Below, in pieces: positions 1-9,029 of a stretch of 33,518 nucleotides of DNA; positions within the stretch are counted from its first letter, which is position 1; each line of letters starts with the position of its first letter. The DNA lies in contig JAFYSL010000077.1 of NCBI GenBank assembly GCA_017559355.1, positions 1 to 33,518 of the forward strand, written 5' to 3'. The notes below the pieces were generated by a model that searched no databases, was not told the DNA's origin, and worked only from the letters and a program-made list of their open reading frames with translations. The position numbers and the translations under genes were made by a program. The stretch is from Muribaculaceae bacterium. Lineage in GTDB: Bacteria; Bacteroidota; Bacteroidia; Bacteroidales; Muribaculaceae.

Positions 1-1
1 A

Positions 2-1642
2 GAATATCCTTATGTGCGTGGTACTCGCACTGAAAACGACTGGCTCACTCGCCAAGAAATCATCGCTGACAATGCTGCTGACGCTAACAAAAAAGCGCTC
101 GACGTATTGACAAAAGGTGTAACATCTCTTGGTTTCAAAGTAAAAGAAGCTGCAGATGTTGCAACTCTCGTTGCTGGCATCGACCTAGCAAATGTTGAAA
201 TCAACCTCAACTGCTGTCCTAAATCTGCTGCTGAAGTAGCAAAAGCACTCGTTGATGTTGTTAAAACTGCTGGTGCAGAAGAATCATTCAAGGGTTCTAT
301 CGACTTCAACCCATTCCGCAAAGCGTTGAAACATGGTGTTGAATTCCCTGGCGATATTGCAAAAATGGCAGTTGAATTACTCGATGTAGTTAAAGATGTA
401 AAAGGTTTGCGCGTATTGGCTGTTGATTCAGTAATGTTCAACAATGCTGGTGCTTACATTTTCCAAGAACTAGGTTATGCTCTTGCATGGGGTGCTGAAT
501 GGCTCGCTATGCTCACTGAAGCAGGTGTTGCTGTTGACTGTGTTGCAAAACGCATCAAATTCAACATGGGTATCTCTTCTAACTATTTCATGGAACTTGC
601 AAAATTCCGTGCGGCACGTATGCTTTGGGCTCAAATCGTTGAACAATTCAAACCTGAATGCAAATGCTCATGCAAAATGATGGCTCACGCCGTTACTTCG
701 GAATTTAACCAAACTATATTTGACGCTCACGTTAACTTGCTCCGTAGCCAAACTGAAGCTATGTCGGCTGCTCTTGCAGGTGTTGACTCAATTACAGTTA
801 CTCCATTTGACAAATCATATAAGACTCCAGATGAGTTCTCAGAACACATCGCTCGCAACCAACAATATCTTCTCAAAGAAGAAAGTCACCTCGACAAAGT
901 TGTTGACCCTGCAGGTGGTTCTTACTATGTTGAAACTCTTACAGCATCTATCGCTCAAGAAGCATGGAAACTCTTCCTCGAAGTAGAAGAAAAAGGTGGT
1001 TTCCTTGCTAATGTTAACAATTGCGCTATTCAAGATGCAGTAAATGCTTCTTCTGAAAAACGCCATAGCGATGTAGCTCGTCGTAAAGAAATTCTTCTCG
1101 GAACAAACCAATATCCTAACTTCAGCGAAATGGCTGCAGCTAAGATTGAAAATGCAGGTGGTTGCACTTGTGGATGTTCTGAAAAAGAAGATAATGGTCG
1201 CGGACTTTCTTCTAAACGTCAAAGTAGCGACTTCGACGCACTTCGTCTTGCTACCGAAGCTGCAGCAAATCGTCCAAAAGTGTTTATGCTCACTATCGGC
1301 AACCTCGCTATGCGTCTTGCTCGTTCTCAATTCTCTGCTAACTTCTTCGGTTGTGCAGGATATGAGATTATCGACAATTTAGGATTTAATACAGTTCAAG
1401 AAGGTATCGAAGCCGCTGTAGCTAAAGAAGCTGATGTAGTAGTTATCTGCTCAAGCGACGACGAATACGAAACTCTCGCACCTGAAGCTTTCAAAGCTCT
1501 TGATGGTCGTGCTGAATTTGTTGTTGCTGGCGCTCCTGCTTGCACAGAAGCACTCCAATCTGAAGGTATTACAAACTTCATCAATGTGCGTAGCAACGTT
1601 CTCGAAACCCTTCAGGCTTTCAATGCAAAACTTCTTAAATAA
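2..1642 (+). CDS. mutA: Methylmalonyl-CoA mutase small (beta) subunit, 5' end cut by the window
   Basis: Small subunit of the heterodimeric methylmalonyl-CoA mutase, which with MutB interconverts succinyl-CoA and (R)-methylmalonyl-CoA in the cytoplasm (propionate/succinate metabolism). The frame is open from base 2 and begins inside the conserved PYVRG segment, so the GTG at 14 is an internal Val codon; by the family's usual length roughly 75 N-terminal residues are missing. The barrel domain fills about residues 1-385 of the visible part and a B12-binding-like fold the last 140. That fold lacks the DxHxxG cobalamin motif, which is normal for this non-catalytic subunit. Two Cys-rich patches stand out: CKCSCK near visible residue 220 and CTCGCS near residue 390. 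mutB follows after 6 bases, so the two are co-transcribed. Codon choice is strongly biased (Asn AAC, Ile ATC, Leu CTC/CTT), suggesting high expression. Confidence 0.96.
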   Translation, partial: EYPYVRGTRTENDWLTRQEIIADNAADANKKALDVLTKGVTSLGFKVKEAADVATLVAGIDLANVEINLNCCPKSAAEVAKALVDVVKTAGAEESFKGSIDFNPFRKALKHGVEFPGDIAKMAVELLDVVKDVKGLRVLAVDSVMFNNAGAYIFQELGYALAWGAEWLAMLTEAGVAVDCVAKRIKFNMGISSNYFMELAKFRAARMLWAQIVEQFKPECKCSCKMMAHAVTSEFNQTIFDAHVNLLRSQTEAMSAALAGVDSITVTPFDKSYKTPDEFSEHIARNQQYLLKEESHLDKVVDPAGGSYYVETLTASIAQEAWKLFLEVEEKGGFLANVNNCAIQDAVNASSEKRHSDVARRKEILLGTNQYPNFSEMAAAKIENAGGCTCGCSEKEDNGRGLSSKRQSSDFDALRLATEAAANRPKVFMLTIGNLAMRLARSQFSANFFGCAGYEIIDNLGFNTVQEGIEAAVAKEADVVVICSSDDEYETLAPEAFKALDGRAEFVVAGAPACTEALQSEGITNFINVRSNVLETLQAFNAKLLK

Positions 1643-1648
1643 TCGATT

Positions 1649-3781
1649 ATGAGACCTGATTTTAAAAATATCAATATAACTGCTGATGCTTTTGGTGGCG
1701 CACAAGCTCCAATCGCACAAGGTGAAGAATGGCTCACACCTGAGTTGATTCCTGTAAAACCTATTTATACTAAAGATGACCTTGAAGGCCTTGAACACCT
1801 CAACTACGTTGCTGGTATTCCTCCATTCCTTCGTGGGCCATACAGTGGTATGTACGCTATGCGTCCTTGGACTATTCGCCAATACGCAGGTTTCTCTACT
1901 GCTGCTGAATCAAACGCATTCTATCGTCGCAACCTTGCTTCTGGTCAAAAAGGTCTTTCTGTAGCATTTGACCTTGCTACACACCGCGGATATGACGCTG
2001 ACCACGAACGCGTAGTTGGTGACGTGGGTAAAGCAGGTGTATCTATCTGCTCACTCGACGATATGAAAGTTCTCTTCGATGGTATCCCCTTGAACAAAAT
2101 GTCAGTGTCAATGACAATGAATGGTGCTGTACTTCCTGTACTCGCATTCTACATCAATGCTGGTCTTGAACAAGGTGCTAAACTCGAAGAAATGGCTGGT
2201 ACTATCCAAAATGACATTTTGAAAGAGTTCATGGTGCGTAACACATATATTTATCCACCTGAATTCTCAATGCGCATTATCGCTGACATCTTTGAGTATA
2301 CTTCTCAAAATATGCCTAAATTCAACTCAATCTCTATCTCAGGTTATCACATGCAAGAAGCAGGTGCAACTTGTGACATTGAGTTGGCTTATACTCTTGC
2401 CGACGGTCTTGAATACCTTCGTGCCGGTGTAAATGCAGGTATGGATATCGACGCATTTGCTCCTCGTTTGTCATTCTTCTGGGCAATCGGTATGAACTTC
2501 TTCATGGAAGTTGCAAAAATGCGTGCTGCTCGTATGCTTTGGGCTAAGATTGTTAAACAATTCAATCCTAAAAACCCAAAATCACTCGCATTGCGTACTC
2601 ACTCACAAACATCGGGTTGGTCACTCACAGAGCAAGATCCATTCAACAACGTGGGTCGTACATGTATCGAAGCTATGGGTGCTGCTCTTGGTCACACTCA
2701 ATCACTTCACACAAATGCGCTCGACGAAGCTATCGCACTTCCTACCGACTTCTCAGCTCGTATTGCTCGTAACACTCAAATCTATATTCAAGAAGAGACA
2801 TACATTACTAAAGAAATCGACCCATGGGCTGGTTCTTACTATGTAGAATCTCTTACTAACGAAATCGCTCAACGTGCTTGGGCTCACATCCAAGAAATCG
2901 AAAAACTTGGTGGTATGGCTAAAGCTATCGAAAGTGGTCTTCCAAAACTCCGCATCGAAGAAGCTTCAGCTCGTACTCAAGCTCGCATCGACTCTGGCCG
3001 TCAAACAATTGTTGGCATCAACAAATATCGTCTTGATCACGAAGATCCTATCGATATCCTTGAAATCGACAACACTGAAGTGCGCAAAGACCAAATCGCT
3101 CGTCTCGACGTTGTTAAAGCAGGTCGCGATGAAGAAGCGGTTAAGAAAGCGCTCGAAGCAATTACCGAATGTGTACGCACAAAAGAGGGCAACCTCCTCG
3201 ACCTCGCTGTTAAGGCTGCTGGTCTTCGTGCTACTCTTGGTGAAATTTCAGATGCCTGCGAAGCTGTCGTAGGTCGTTACAAAGCAGTAATTAGAACTAT
3301 TTCAGGCGTGTATTCAAGCGAAACAAAACAAGATGCAGACTTCGTTAAAGCACAACAATTGTGTGAAGAATTTGCAAAGAAAGAAGGTCGTCAACCTCGC
3401 ATCATGATTGCGAAAATGGGTCAAGATGGACACGACCGTGGGGCTAAAGTTGTGGCAACAGGTTATGCTGACTGTGGATTTGACGTGGATATGGGACCAT
3501 TGTTCCAAACTCCAGCCGAAGCTGCTCGTCAAGCTGTTGAAAACGACGTTCACATCCTCGGCGTATCATCGTTGGCTGCTGGTCACAAGACTCTCGTGCC
3601 ACAAGTTATCGACGAATTGAAGAAACTCGGTCGCGAAGACATTATCGTTGTTGCAGGTGGTGTTATCCCTGCTCAAGATTATGACTTCCTCTACAAAGCT
3701 GGTGTTGCTGCAATCTTCGGTCCTGGTACTCGCATTCCTGTATCAGCAATTAAGATGCTCGAAATCCTCATGGAAGAATAA
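1649..3781 (+). CDS. mutB: Methylmalonyl-CoA mutase large (alpha, catalytic) subunit
   Basis: Catalytic, adenosylcobalamin-binding subunit of methylmalonyl-CoA mutase, 710 residues, the normal full length. The N-terminal substrate-binding barrel contains the typical [11 protein letters not shown] and [10 protein letters not shown] segments. The C-terminal cobalamin-binding domain (about residues 575-710) carries the base-off/His-on motif DGHDRG with the expected cobalt ligand at about His595, followed by the GxS and GG motifs ([24 protein letters not shown]). The ATG at 1649 sits 6 bases after the mutA stop, with no separate promoter in the gap, so it is the second gene of an operon. A strong terminator follows at 3807-3840. 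No methylmalonyl-CoA epimerase or meaB-type chaperone gene lies next to it on this side. Confidence 0.98.
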   Translation: MRPDFKNINITADAFGGAQAPIAQGEEWLTPELIPVKPIYTKDDLEGLEHLNYVAGIPPFLRGPYSGMYAMRPWTIRQYAGFSTAAESNAFYRRNLASGQKGLSVAFDLATHRGYDADHERVVGDVGKAGVSICSLDDMKVLFDGIPLNKMSVSMTMNGAVLPVLAFYINAGLEQGAKLEEMAGTIQNDILKEFMVRNTYIYPPEFSMRIIADIFEYTSQNMPKFNSISISGYHMQEAGATCDIELAYTLADGLEYLRAGVNAGMDIDAFAPRLSFFWAIGMNFFMEVAKMRAARMLWAKIVKQFNPKNPKSLALRTHSQTSGWSLTEQDPFNNVGRTCIEAMGAALGHTQSLHTNALDEAIALPTDFSARIARNTQIYIQEETYITKEIDPWAGSYYVESLTNEIAQRAWAHIQEIEKLGGMAKAIESGLPKLRIEEASARTQARIDSGRQTIVGINKYRLDHEDPIDILEIDNTEVRKDQIARLDVVKAGRDEEAVKKALEAITECVRTKEGNLLDLAVKAAGLRATLGEISDACEAVVGRYKAVIRTISGVYSSETKQDADFVKAQQLCEEFAKKEGRQPRIMIAKMGQDGHDRGAKVVATGYADCGFDVDMGPLFQTPAEAARQAVENDVHILGVSSLAAGHKTLVPQVIDELKKLGREDIIVVAGGVIPAQDYDFLYKAGVAAIFGPGTRIPVSAIKMLEILMEE

Positions 3782-3806
3782 TTCCAAGCGGATATTCCAT
3801 AACAGC

Positions 3807-3840
3807 AATGGCACCCAATCGGGTGCCATTCTTTTTTTTT
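3807..3840 (+). terminator. Intrinsic terminator after mutAB
   Basis: A 10-base-pair perfect stem (AATGGCACCC / GGGTGCCATT) with loop AATC is followed directly by C and nine T. It lies 26 bases past the mutB stop and ends the mutAB transcript. The T-run is only on the plus strand, so it does not obviously serve the convergent gene at 3863-5269. Confidence 0.93.
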
Positions 3841-3862
3841 ATATCTGCAATTTATACAATTT

Positions 3863-5269
3863 TTATCGCACTATAAATCTTTTAACTTTATAGTTTTCAG
3901 CATCCTCTATCTTAATAAGATATACTCCTTGACAAAAGCCTTCCAAGTTAATAATCTTGTCAGCGCCCTTTCCAACGAGTAGTCCTTGCATATTATATAT
4001 TTCATAACACACATTTTCATTTGTGGTTTCAATAGAAAGCATATTTTCGCCAACTACACATATATTAATATCATCTTCGATTACTACATTTACCGAAGCC
4101 TCATTACATGAAAAAAGCACAGTCATATTCGAAAAATCGACCTCTATATATAATTTATTAGTAGGCCATTGAGCGAAAGCCCAACTTCCTTTTCCTTTTT
4201 TAATTACTCCTTGATAAATGCCATTCTCATCAATGTTATAATGGAATACATTATCATCAACTTCACAACCATAGCTTCTTCCACCGTCCCAACCAGTTAA
4301 TGCATCATAAAATCTGAACACTAATTGCTGACTGTTGTCAATCTCAAATTCGCCCTTATATACATTCTCATTATCCTCACTATTTTTCAACCTCCATTTT
4401 CTCAAATATGGTTCATTCCCGCTATCAGGACCAATCCAGCCCGATGGCGTGCCGATAAGGTATAAGTATTTTGTTTGTTCCAAGGCTCCACATGTAAATG
4501 AAATTGTATTTAAGTTTGAATCATAAACAACCTCTATATCTTCGGTTGATTGCCAATCGTTATAAGTCCAATATTGAAGAGATTGTGTATAGTTTGTTGC
4601 TCCTTCGTAAATTCCATAGAAATCAAATTTTACCACTTCTGAATTATTGGGTACAACATACGTAGTCGAATCACCATTCAACCCTTTCGCAAAACAAAAT
4701 TCAAAAGCATCTGACGGAATTGAAATAGAACCTTTGTATATACCATCGCCATCAATATCGGCAAATGCATACTCCTTAAATAGTTCTTTATTTTCTATTG
4801 TTGGCTCTATGTATCCAGTTGGAGCACCCACCAAATATAATATTTCGGCATTATCTATTTCCAAACTGCGAATTTTAAGACGTTCTGTTTTTGAATCAAA
4901 TTCGAGCTGTACCTCTCCTCCTTCCCAATTTGAATATGAAATATTTTGTGACACTGTTTTTGTCAACAATATTTCTGTCTCATCTACCATTTCTATAGGT
5001 ACCGTAGCCCAATAAATATCGCGTGAATTCCAATCAACAATTCCCTTAAATAGCACGAAACTAAATTTATTTTTTGGAATATTGATTATTAATGAATATA
5101 TTTCATCACCATCGTCATCGGTTAAGGCATACTTGCCTCTTTCTGATTCTGACATATTTGTTGGTGCATTATAATTATTTATATCTCCTACAATGTAATA
5201 TGCATCAGCTGATGCACTTAATCCAACAAATACGCAAAATGCGAAAAAGTTAAATAAAATTTTTATCAT
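3863..5269 (-). CDS. Secreted protein with three SusE/SusF-like domains and a C-terminal sorting domain
   Basis: A 468-residue exported protein. Residues 1-22 form a signal peptide (hydrophobic core, then SASA-DA, which looks like a signal peptidase I site; there is no lipobox Cys). Three tandem beta-rich domains follow, at about 20-140, 143-265 and 268-395. Each opens with a Y-[IL]-V/I-G-x-P/I motif (YYIVGDINNY, LYLVGAPTGY, LYLIGTPSGW) and has an acidic 'DxDGD-x-IY' segment, the pattern seen in SusE/SusF and other starch-binding outer-membrane proteins. The last ~70 residues (YEIYNMQGLLVGKG ... GVYLIKI ... KRFIVR) resemble a type A sorting domain of the type IX secretion system. It starts 14 bases after the nitroreductase stop, so it may be read from the same promoter. 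The ligand is unknown; starch or another glucan is an inference from the fold and from malQ nearby. Base composition is more A+T-rich than mutAB. Confidence 0.82.
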   Translation of the reverse strand: MIKILFNFFAFCVFVGLSASADAYYIVGDINNYNAPTNMSESERGKYALTDDDGDEIYSLIINIPKNKFSFVLFKGIVDWNSRDIYWATVPIEMVDETEILLTKTVSQNISYSNWEGGEVQLEFDSKTERLKIRSLEIDNAEILYLVGAPTGYIEPTIENKELFKEYAFADIDGDGIYKGSISIPSDAFEFCFAKGLNGDSTTYVVPNNSEVVKFDFYGIYEGATNYTQSLQYWTYNDWQSTEDIEVVYDSNLNTISFTCGALEQTKYLYLIGTPSGWIGPDSGNEPYLRKWRLKNSEDNENVYKGEFEIDNSQQLVFRFYDALTGWDGGRSYGCEVDDNVFHYNIDENGIYQGVIKKGKGSWAFAQWPTNKLYIEVDFSNMTVLFSCNEASVNVVIEDDINICVVGENMLSIETTNENVCYEIYNMQGLLVGKGADKIINLEGFCQGVYLIKIEDAENYKVKRFIVR

Positions 5270-5283
5270 ATCACTTTTATTAA

Positions 5284-6030
5284 TTAAATTTCAAACATAC
5301 ATTTTTTGATAAAATCAAGATATATTTTTGAGAAGTGTTCATTAGCTTGTTTTGTATAACGCACATCGGTGAACACTTGGGCTAATGACTCTTTGCCATT
5401 TTCTGCTACGAATTTCTTACTATCTTCACGAGCTTCTTTTTCGGCATAGTGTGCTTTTACCGTCTCTGCTGTATAATCGCAATATGATTCCTTATGTAGA
5501 ATTGCTTTGATTGGAAGTCGATCACTCATTGGTGCTTCCCCATCAGGAACTCCAAGTGTGATTGTTGTTACGGGCACCACTCGCTTGGGAAGATTTAATG
5601 CTTCGGCTATTTGGGGAGCGTTATATGTGGTTGTGCCGAGATAACAACAACCATAATCACGCATTTCGGCAATCGTGCAAAATTGTTGAGCAAAAAGTGC
5701 CGTATCAAGTACAGCCGTCATAAACGATTGGAAGTTATCATAACCGGGTATTGCGTCACTTGCGTTGCACCATTTTACAAACCTATTAAAATCGGCGCAA
5801 AAAGTTAAAACAACATTACATCCCATCACCGATGGCTGATTAAAATGAAATGGGGCAAGCTTTGCCTTCCCATCTTCGGTGCGAGTTGTTATAACACTAT
5901 AAAGTTGCATATTACCTGTTGTTGGAGCATGTGCTGCTTCTGCCAACATTTGAGATAATATTTCATCAGAGATTTCCTCTCCTGTATAACGGCGTACTGT
6001 ACGTCGATTTTCAAAATAATTTTTATCCAT
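5284..6030 (-). CDS. Nitroreductase family FMN-dependent oxidoreductase
   Basis: Predicted FMN-binding NAD(P)H oxidoreductase of the nitroreductase superfamily, 248 residues, cytoplasmic. Family marks are the N-terminal RRTVRRYTGEEIS segment with the Arg residues that contact FMN, the AAHAPTTGNMQLY motif, and GCCYLGTTTYN plus VVPVTTITLGVPDG towards the C-terminal half. The physiological substrate cannot be read from sequence; relatives reduce nitroaromatics, quinones or flavins. I chose the ATG at 6030 (MDKNYFENR). The frame extends to an ATG at 6105, but that start would place the coding region across the promoter at 6055-6085, and the extra 25 residues resemble nothing conserved. The SusE/F-like gene lies 14 bases downstream. 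Confidence 0.9.
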   Translation of the reverse strand: MDKNYFENRRTVRRYTGEEISDEILSQMLAEAAHAPTTGNMQLYSVITTRTEDGKAKLAPFHFNQPSVMGCNVVLTFCADFNRFVKWCNASDAIPGYDNFQSFMTAVLDTALFAQQFCTIAEMRDYGCCYLGTTTYNAPQIAEALNLPKRVVPVTTITLGVPDGEAPMSDRLPIKAILHKESYCDYTAETVKAHYAEKEAREDSKKFVAENGKESLAQVFTDVRYTKQANEHFSKIYLDFIKKCMFEI

Positions 6031-6054
6031 TTTTATATCATTTATTTCTATCCA

Positions 6055-6085
6055 CAAAAGTAATATATTTAATCTTTTTATGCAA
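6055..6085 (-). promoter_or_regulatory. Bacteroidetes-type promoter of the nitroreductase gene
   Basis: Reading the minus strand, TTG (6085-6083), exactly 20 bases, then TACTTTTG (6062-6055). This matches the Bacteroidetes sigma-ABfr consensus TTG-N19..21-TAnnTTTG. Transcription should start near 6048-6050, about 20 bases before the ATG at 6030, which also supports that start codon. Confidence 0.8.
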
Positions 6086-6126
6086 TAATCATAAACACAA
6101 ATCAAATACTTGAAATTTTATACAGT

Positions 6127-6212
6127 TTTTCATTTTGGAAAACTTTCACAACAATACCAAATAGCTACATACCTATTACACTGTATATTAACTTTTCGTT
6201 TTGGATAACTTT
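6127..6212. repeat. Pair of 20-base direct repeats in the nrdJ upstream region
   Basis: TTTTCATTTTGGAAAACTTT (6127-6146) and TTTTCGTTTTGGATAACTTT (6193-6212) match at 18 of 20 bases, start to start 66 bases apart. The second copy overlaps TAACTTTG (6206-6213), a perfect -7 box match, so it may be part of a second nrdJ promoter or an operator. The rest of the 314-base gap between 6031 and 6344 is A+T-rich, with the nitroreductase promoter at one end and the nrdJ promoter at the other. I see no cobalamin riboswitch in it. Confidence 0.55.
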
Positions 6213-6244
6213 GAAAAAATGTTGAAAAATAATAGTTAATAAAT

Positions 6245-6275
6245 TTGGTCAGATAAAATATTTTTTAGACTTTTG
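6245..6275 (+). promoter_or_regulatory. Probable promoter of nrdJ
   Basis: TTG (6245-6247), 20 bases, GACTTTTG (6268-6275). This is the Bacteroidetes consensus with one or two mismatches in the TA of the -7 box. It would start transcription near 6282, leaving a leader of about 60 bases before the GTG at 6345. Confidence 0.6.
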
Positions 6276-6344
6276 CAAAGTGAAATTTCATCAACAAACA
6301 TTAATTAAAATCTAACCTCAAAACCTTTCTAAAAAACAAGCATC

Positions 6345-8876
6345 GTGGAACAAAAAATCTACACTTACGACGAAGCCTTTGAAGCTTCTTTAGAATATTT
6401 CGGTGGCGATGAACTCGCAGCGCGTGTTTGGGTGAGCAAATATGCACTCAAGGATTCGTATGGAAATATTTTCGAAAAAACTCCCGCCGATATGCACAAT
6501 CGTATCGCCGACGAGATTGTACGCATTGAGAACAAATATGATTCTCCAATGAGCAAAGAAGAGCTTCTTGGTCTTCTTGAAAACTTCAAATATATTGTAC
6601 CTCAAGGTAGTCCAATGTCGGGTATTGGCAACAATCATCAAGTTGGTTCACTCTCTAACTGTTTCGTTATCGGTATCGATGGCAACCCCGACTCTTATGG
6701 TGGCATTATTCGCATCGATGAAGAGCAAGTACAATTAATGAAACGTCGTGGTGGTGTAGGTCACGACTTGTCACACATTCGTCCTAAAGGCACTCCTGTT
6801 AAAAACTCAGCACTTACCTCTACTGGTCTAGTGCCATTTATGGAGCGCTACTCTAACTCCACTCGTGAGGTAGCCCAAGATGGTCGTCGTGGAGCGTTGA
6901 TGATTTCTGTTAGCATCAAACACCCCGATTCTGAATCGTTTATTGATGCTAAAATGACTGAAGGCAAAGTTACTGGAGCAAACGTATCAGTGAGAATCGA
7001 TGACGCCTTTATGAAAGCTGCAATCGAGGGTAAACCATACGTTCAACAATATCCTGTTGACAGCCCTAACCCTGTAATGACAAAAGAGGTTAACGCAACT
7101 GAAATTTGGAACAAAATCATCCACAATGCATGGAAATCGGCTGAACCAGGCATCCTTTTCTGGGATACTATTACTCGTGAATCTGTACCCGATTGCTATG
7201 CTGACCTTGGTTTCCGTACAATTTCAACCAACCCTTGTGGTGAAATTCCTTTGTGTCCTTACGATAGTTGTCGTCTACTCGCTATCAACCTATATTCGTA
7301 TGTAGTAAATCCATTTACTCCCGAAGCTTACTTTGATTTTGACCTATTCAAGACTCATGTTGCAAAAGCTCAACGCATCATGGACGATATCATCGACCTT
7401 GAAATGGAAAAAATCGACAAGATTCTTGAAAAAATTGATTCAGACCCAGAAACTGAAGAAGTTAAATCAATCGAACGCAATCTTTGGGACAAAATTAGGA
7501 CTAAGACACTCAAAGGTCGTCGCACTGGTGTGGGTACTACTGCTGAAGGTGATATGCTTGCTGCACTCGGTCTTCGTTACGGTACTCCAGAAGCAACAGA
7601 TTTCTCTGAAAAAGTACACCAAACACTTGCTATTGCTGCTTATGGTTCTTCAGTGGAATTGGCTCGCCAACGTGGTGCATTCGAAATCTTTGATGCTGAA
7701 AGAGAAAAGAACAATCCTTTCATCAATCGATTGAAGGAAGTTTCCCCTGAATTATACGAAAATATGGTAAAATATGGTCGTCGTAACATCGCATGTTTGA
7801 CCATTGCACCTACAGGCACTACAAGCCTTATGACTCGTACAACTTCTGGAATTGAGCCAGTATTCCTTCCTGTATACAAACGCCGCCGTAAAGTTAATCC
7901 TAATGACGTTGACGTACACGTTGATTTCATTGACGAAACAGGCGATGCATTTGAAGAATATGTTGTTTACCACCCAAAATTCTTGGAGTGGATGAAGTTA
8001 AACAACATCGAGAAACGGAGCAATTACACACAAGAAGAACTCGACGAACTCGTTGCAAAATCTCCTTACTACAAAGCGACATCAAACGATGTTGACTGGT
8101 TGGAAAAAGTAAAAATGCAAGGTCGCGTTCAAAAATGGGTTGACCACTCAATTTCTGTAACAATCAACCTCCCAGCCGATGTAAGCGAAGAACTCGTCAA
8201 CAACCTCTATGTTGAAGCATGGAAATCGGGTTGTAAAGGTTGTACAGTATATCGTGATGGATCTCGTGCTGGCGTATTGGTTTCTCTTGATAAAAAAAGC
8301 GAACATGCTGCTGACGAGATTAAGCCTCACGTTGCTAAACGTCCAATCGAACTTGACGCCGACGTTGTTCGTTTCCAAAACAACAAAGAAAAATGGATTG
8401 CATTCGTAGGTCTTATTGATGGCGAACCGTATGAAATCTTTACCGGTCTTGCCGATGACGAAGATGGCATCTTCTGTCCTAAATCAGTTACAAGCGGTAA
8501 AATCATCAAAGCGATTGACGAAAATGGCAACAAACGTTATGACTTCCAATTCATCAACAAACGTGGCTACAAAACTACAATCGAAGGCCTCTCTGACAAA
8601 TTCAATCCTGAATATTGGAACTATGCAAAACTTATCTCAGGTGTATTGCGTTACGGAATGCCCATCGATCAAGTATTGAAACTAATTGGTAGTCTTGAAC
8701 TTGATAGCCAATCAATCAACACTTGGAAAATGGGTGTAGAACGTGCTTTGAAAAAATACCTTCCTAACGGCATGAAAGCAAAAGGTCAAACTTGTCCTAA
8801 CTGTGGTCAAGAAACTCTTATCTACCAAGAAGGCTGCTTGATTTGTACATCTTGTGGCACATCAAAATGCGGATAA
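6345..8876 (+). CDS. nrdJ: Class II (adenosylcobalamin-dependent) ribonucleoside-diphosphate reductase
   Basis: Oxygen-independent ribonucleotide reductase that uses adenosylcobalamin to make the thiyl radical and reduces ribonucleotides to deoxyribonucleotides; 843 residues, cytoplasmic. Visible marks: SLSNCFVIG (redox Cys about 106), NPCGEIPL (radical Cys about 298 and Glu 300), RRTGVGTTAEGDML, APTGTTSLMTRTTSGIEP (phosphate-binding), and WKSGCKGCTVYRDGSR at the end of the barrel. A TSCPD-type domain spans about 690-790. The last 27 residues form a Cys cluster (Cys817, 820, 831, 834, 837, 842), probably a zinc ribbon or the redox-active tail. Translation appears to start at GTG 6345; no in-frame ATG lies just upstream. 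With mutAB this is the second B12-dependent system here. Confidence 0.96.
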   Translation: MEQKIYTYDEAFEASLEYFGGDELAARVWVSKYALKDSYGNIFEKTPADMHNRIADEIVRIENKYDSPMSKEELLGLLENFKYIVPQGSPMSGIGNNHQVGSLSNCFVIGIDGNPDSYGGIIRIDEEQVQLMKRRGGVGHDLSHIRPKGTPVKNSALTSTGLVPFMERYSNSTREVAQDGRRGALMISVSIKHPDSESFIDAKMTEGKVTGANVSVRIDDAFMKAAIEGKPYVQQYPVDSPNPVMTKEVNATEIWNKIIHNAWKSAEPGILFWDTITRESVPDCYADLGFRTISTNPCGEIPLCPYDSCRLLAINLYSYVVNPFTPEAYFDFDLFKTHVAKAQRIMDDIIDLEMEKIDKILEKIDSDPETEEVKSIERNLWDKIRTKTLKGRRTGVGTTAEGDMLAALGLRYGTPEATDFSEKVHQTLAIAAYGSSVELARQRGAFEIFDAEREKNNPFINRLKEVSPELYENMVKYGRRNIACLTIAPTGTTSLMTRTTSGIEPVFLPVYKRRRKVNPNDVDVHVDFIDETGDAFEEYVVYHPKFLEWMKLNNIEKRSNYTQEELDELVAKSPYYKATSNDVDWLEKVKMQGRVQKWVDHSISVTINLPADVSEELVNNLYVEAWKSGCKGCTVYRDGSRAGVLVSLDKKSEHAADEIKPHVAKRPIELDADVVRFQNNKEKWIAFVGLIDGEPYEIFTGLADDEDGIFCPKSVTSGKIIKAIDENGNKRYDFQFINKRGYKTTIEGLSDKFNPEYWNYAKLISGVLRYGMPIDQVLKLIGSLELDSQSINTWKMGVERALKKYLPNGMKAKGQTCPNCGQETLIYQEGCLICTSCGTSKCG

Positions 8877-8904
8877 AGAAGCAATAATTCAATAAATTTC
8901 ATCA

Positions 8905-8946
8905 AAACGGCTGAATTTTGATTTTTTTCTCAAAATTTGGCCGTTT
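8905..8946 (+). terminator. Long hairpin after nrdJ, probable terminator
   Basis: AAACGGC-TG-AATTTTGA / TCAAAATT-TG-GCCGTTT: 15 base pairs interrupted by one TG/TG internal loop, with a TTTTTTTC loop, starting 28 bases after the nrdJ stop. No T-run follows the stem, so it may act as a transcript-end stabiliser or a weak terminator rather than a classic one. Confidence 0.5.
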
Positions 8947-8962
8947 GTATTTGAATAATGAT

Positions 8963-8992
8963 TATCTTTACAAGTGATTCCTTAGCGAATCA
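8963..8992 (+). promoter_or_regulatory. Possible malQ promoter -7 box and adjoining dyad
   Basis: TATCTTTA (8963-8970) is one base off TAnnTTTG. It is followed at 8975-8992 by the inverted repeat TGATTC-CTTAGC-GAATCA, perfect in both 6-base arms, just where transcription would begin and 38 bases before the malQ ATG. This could be an operator for a dimeric regulator; no regulator gene is adjacent. Confidence 0.35.
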
Positions 8993-9029
8993 TGTGTAAC
9001 TTAATAATACAACGAAAAAAGCATAAATT

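Noticed and set aside
839..1330. 163-residue open frame antisense to mutA and similar antisense frames in other genes
   Set aside because: They arise from strong codon bias in the sense gene and lie entirely inside well-identified genes.
14..1642. mutA as a complete gene starting at GTG 14
   Set aside because: The frame is open upstream to base 2 and encodes the conserved EYPY before VRG; the family is longer at its N-terminus, so the gene is cut by the window.
6031..6105. Longer nitroreductase with a start at 6105
   Set aside because: The extension spans a perfect TTG-N20-TAnnTTTG promoter and shows no family similarity.
6063..6344. Cobalamin riboswitch before nrdJ
   Set aside because: I looked for the B12-box and the structured leader expected of this riboswitch and found only A+T-rich DNA with promoters and the 20-base repeats.
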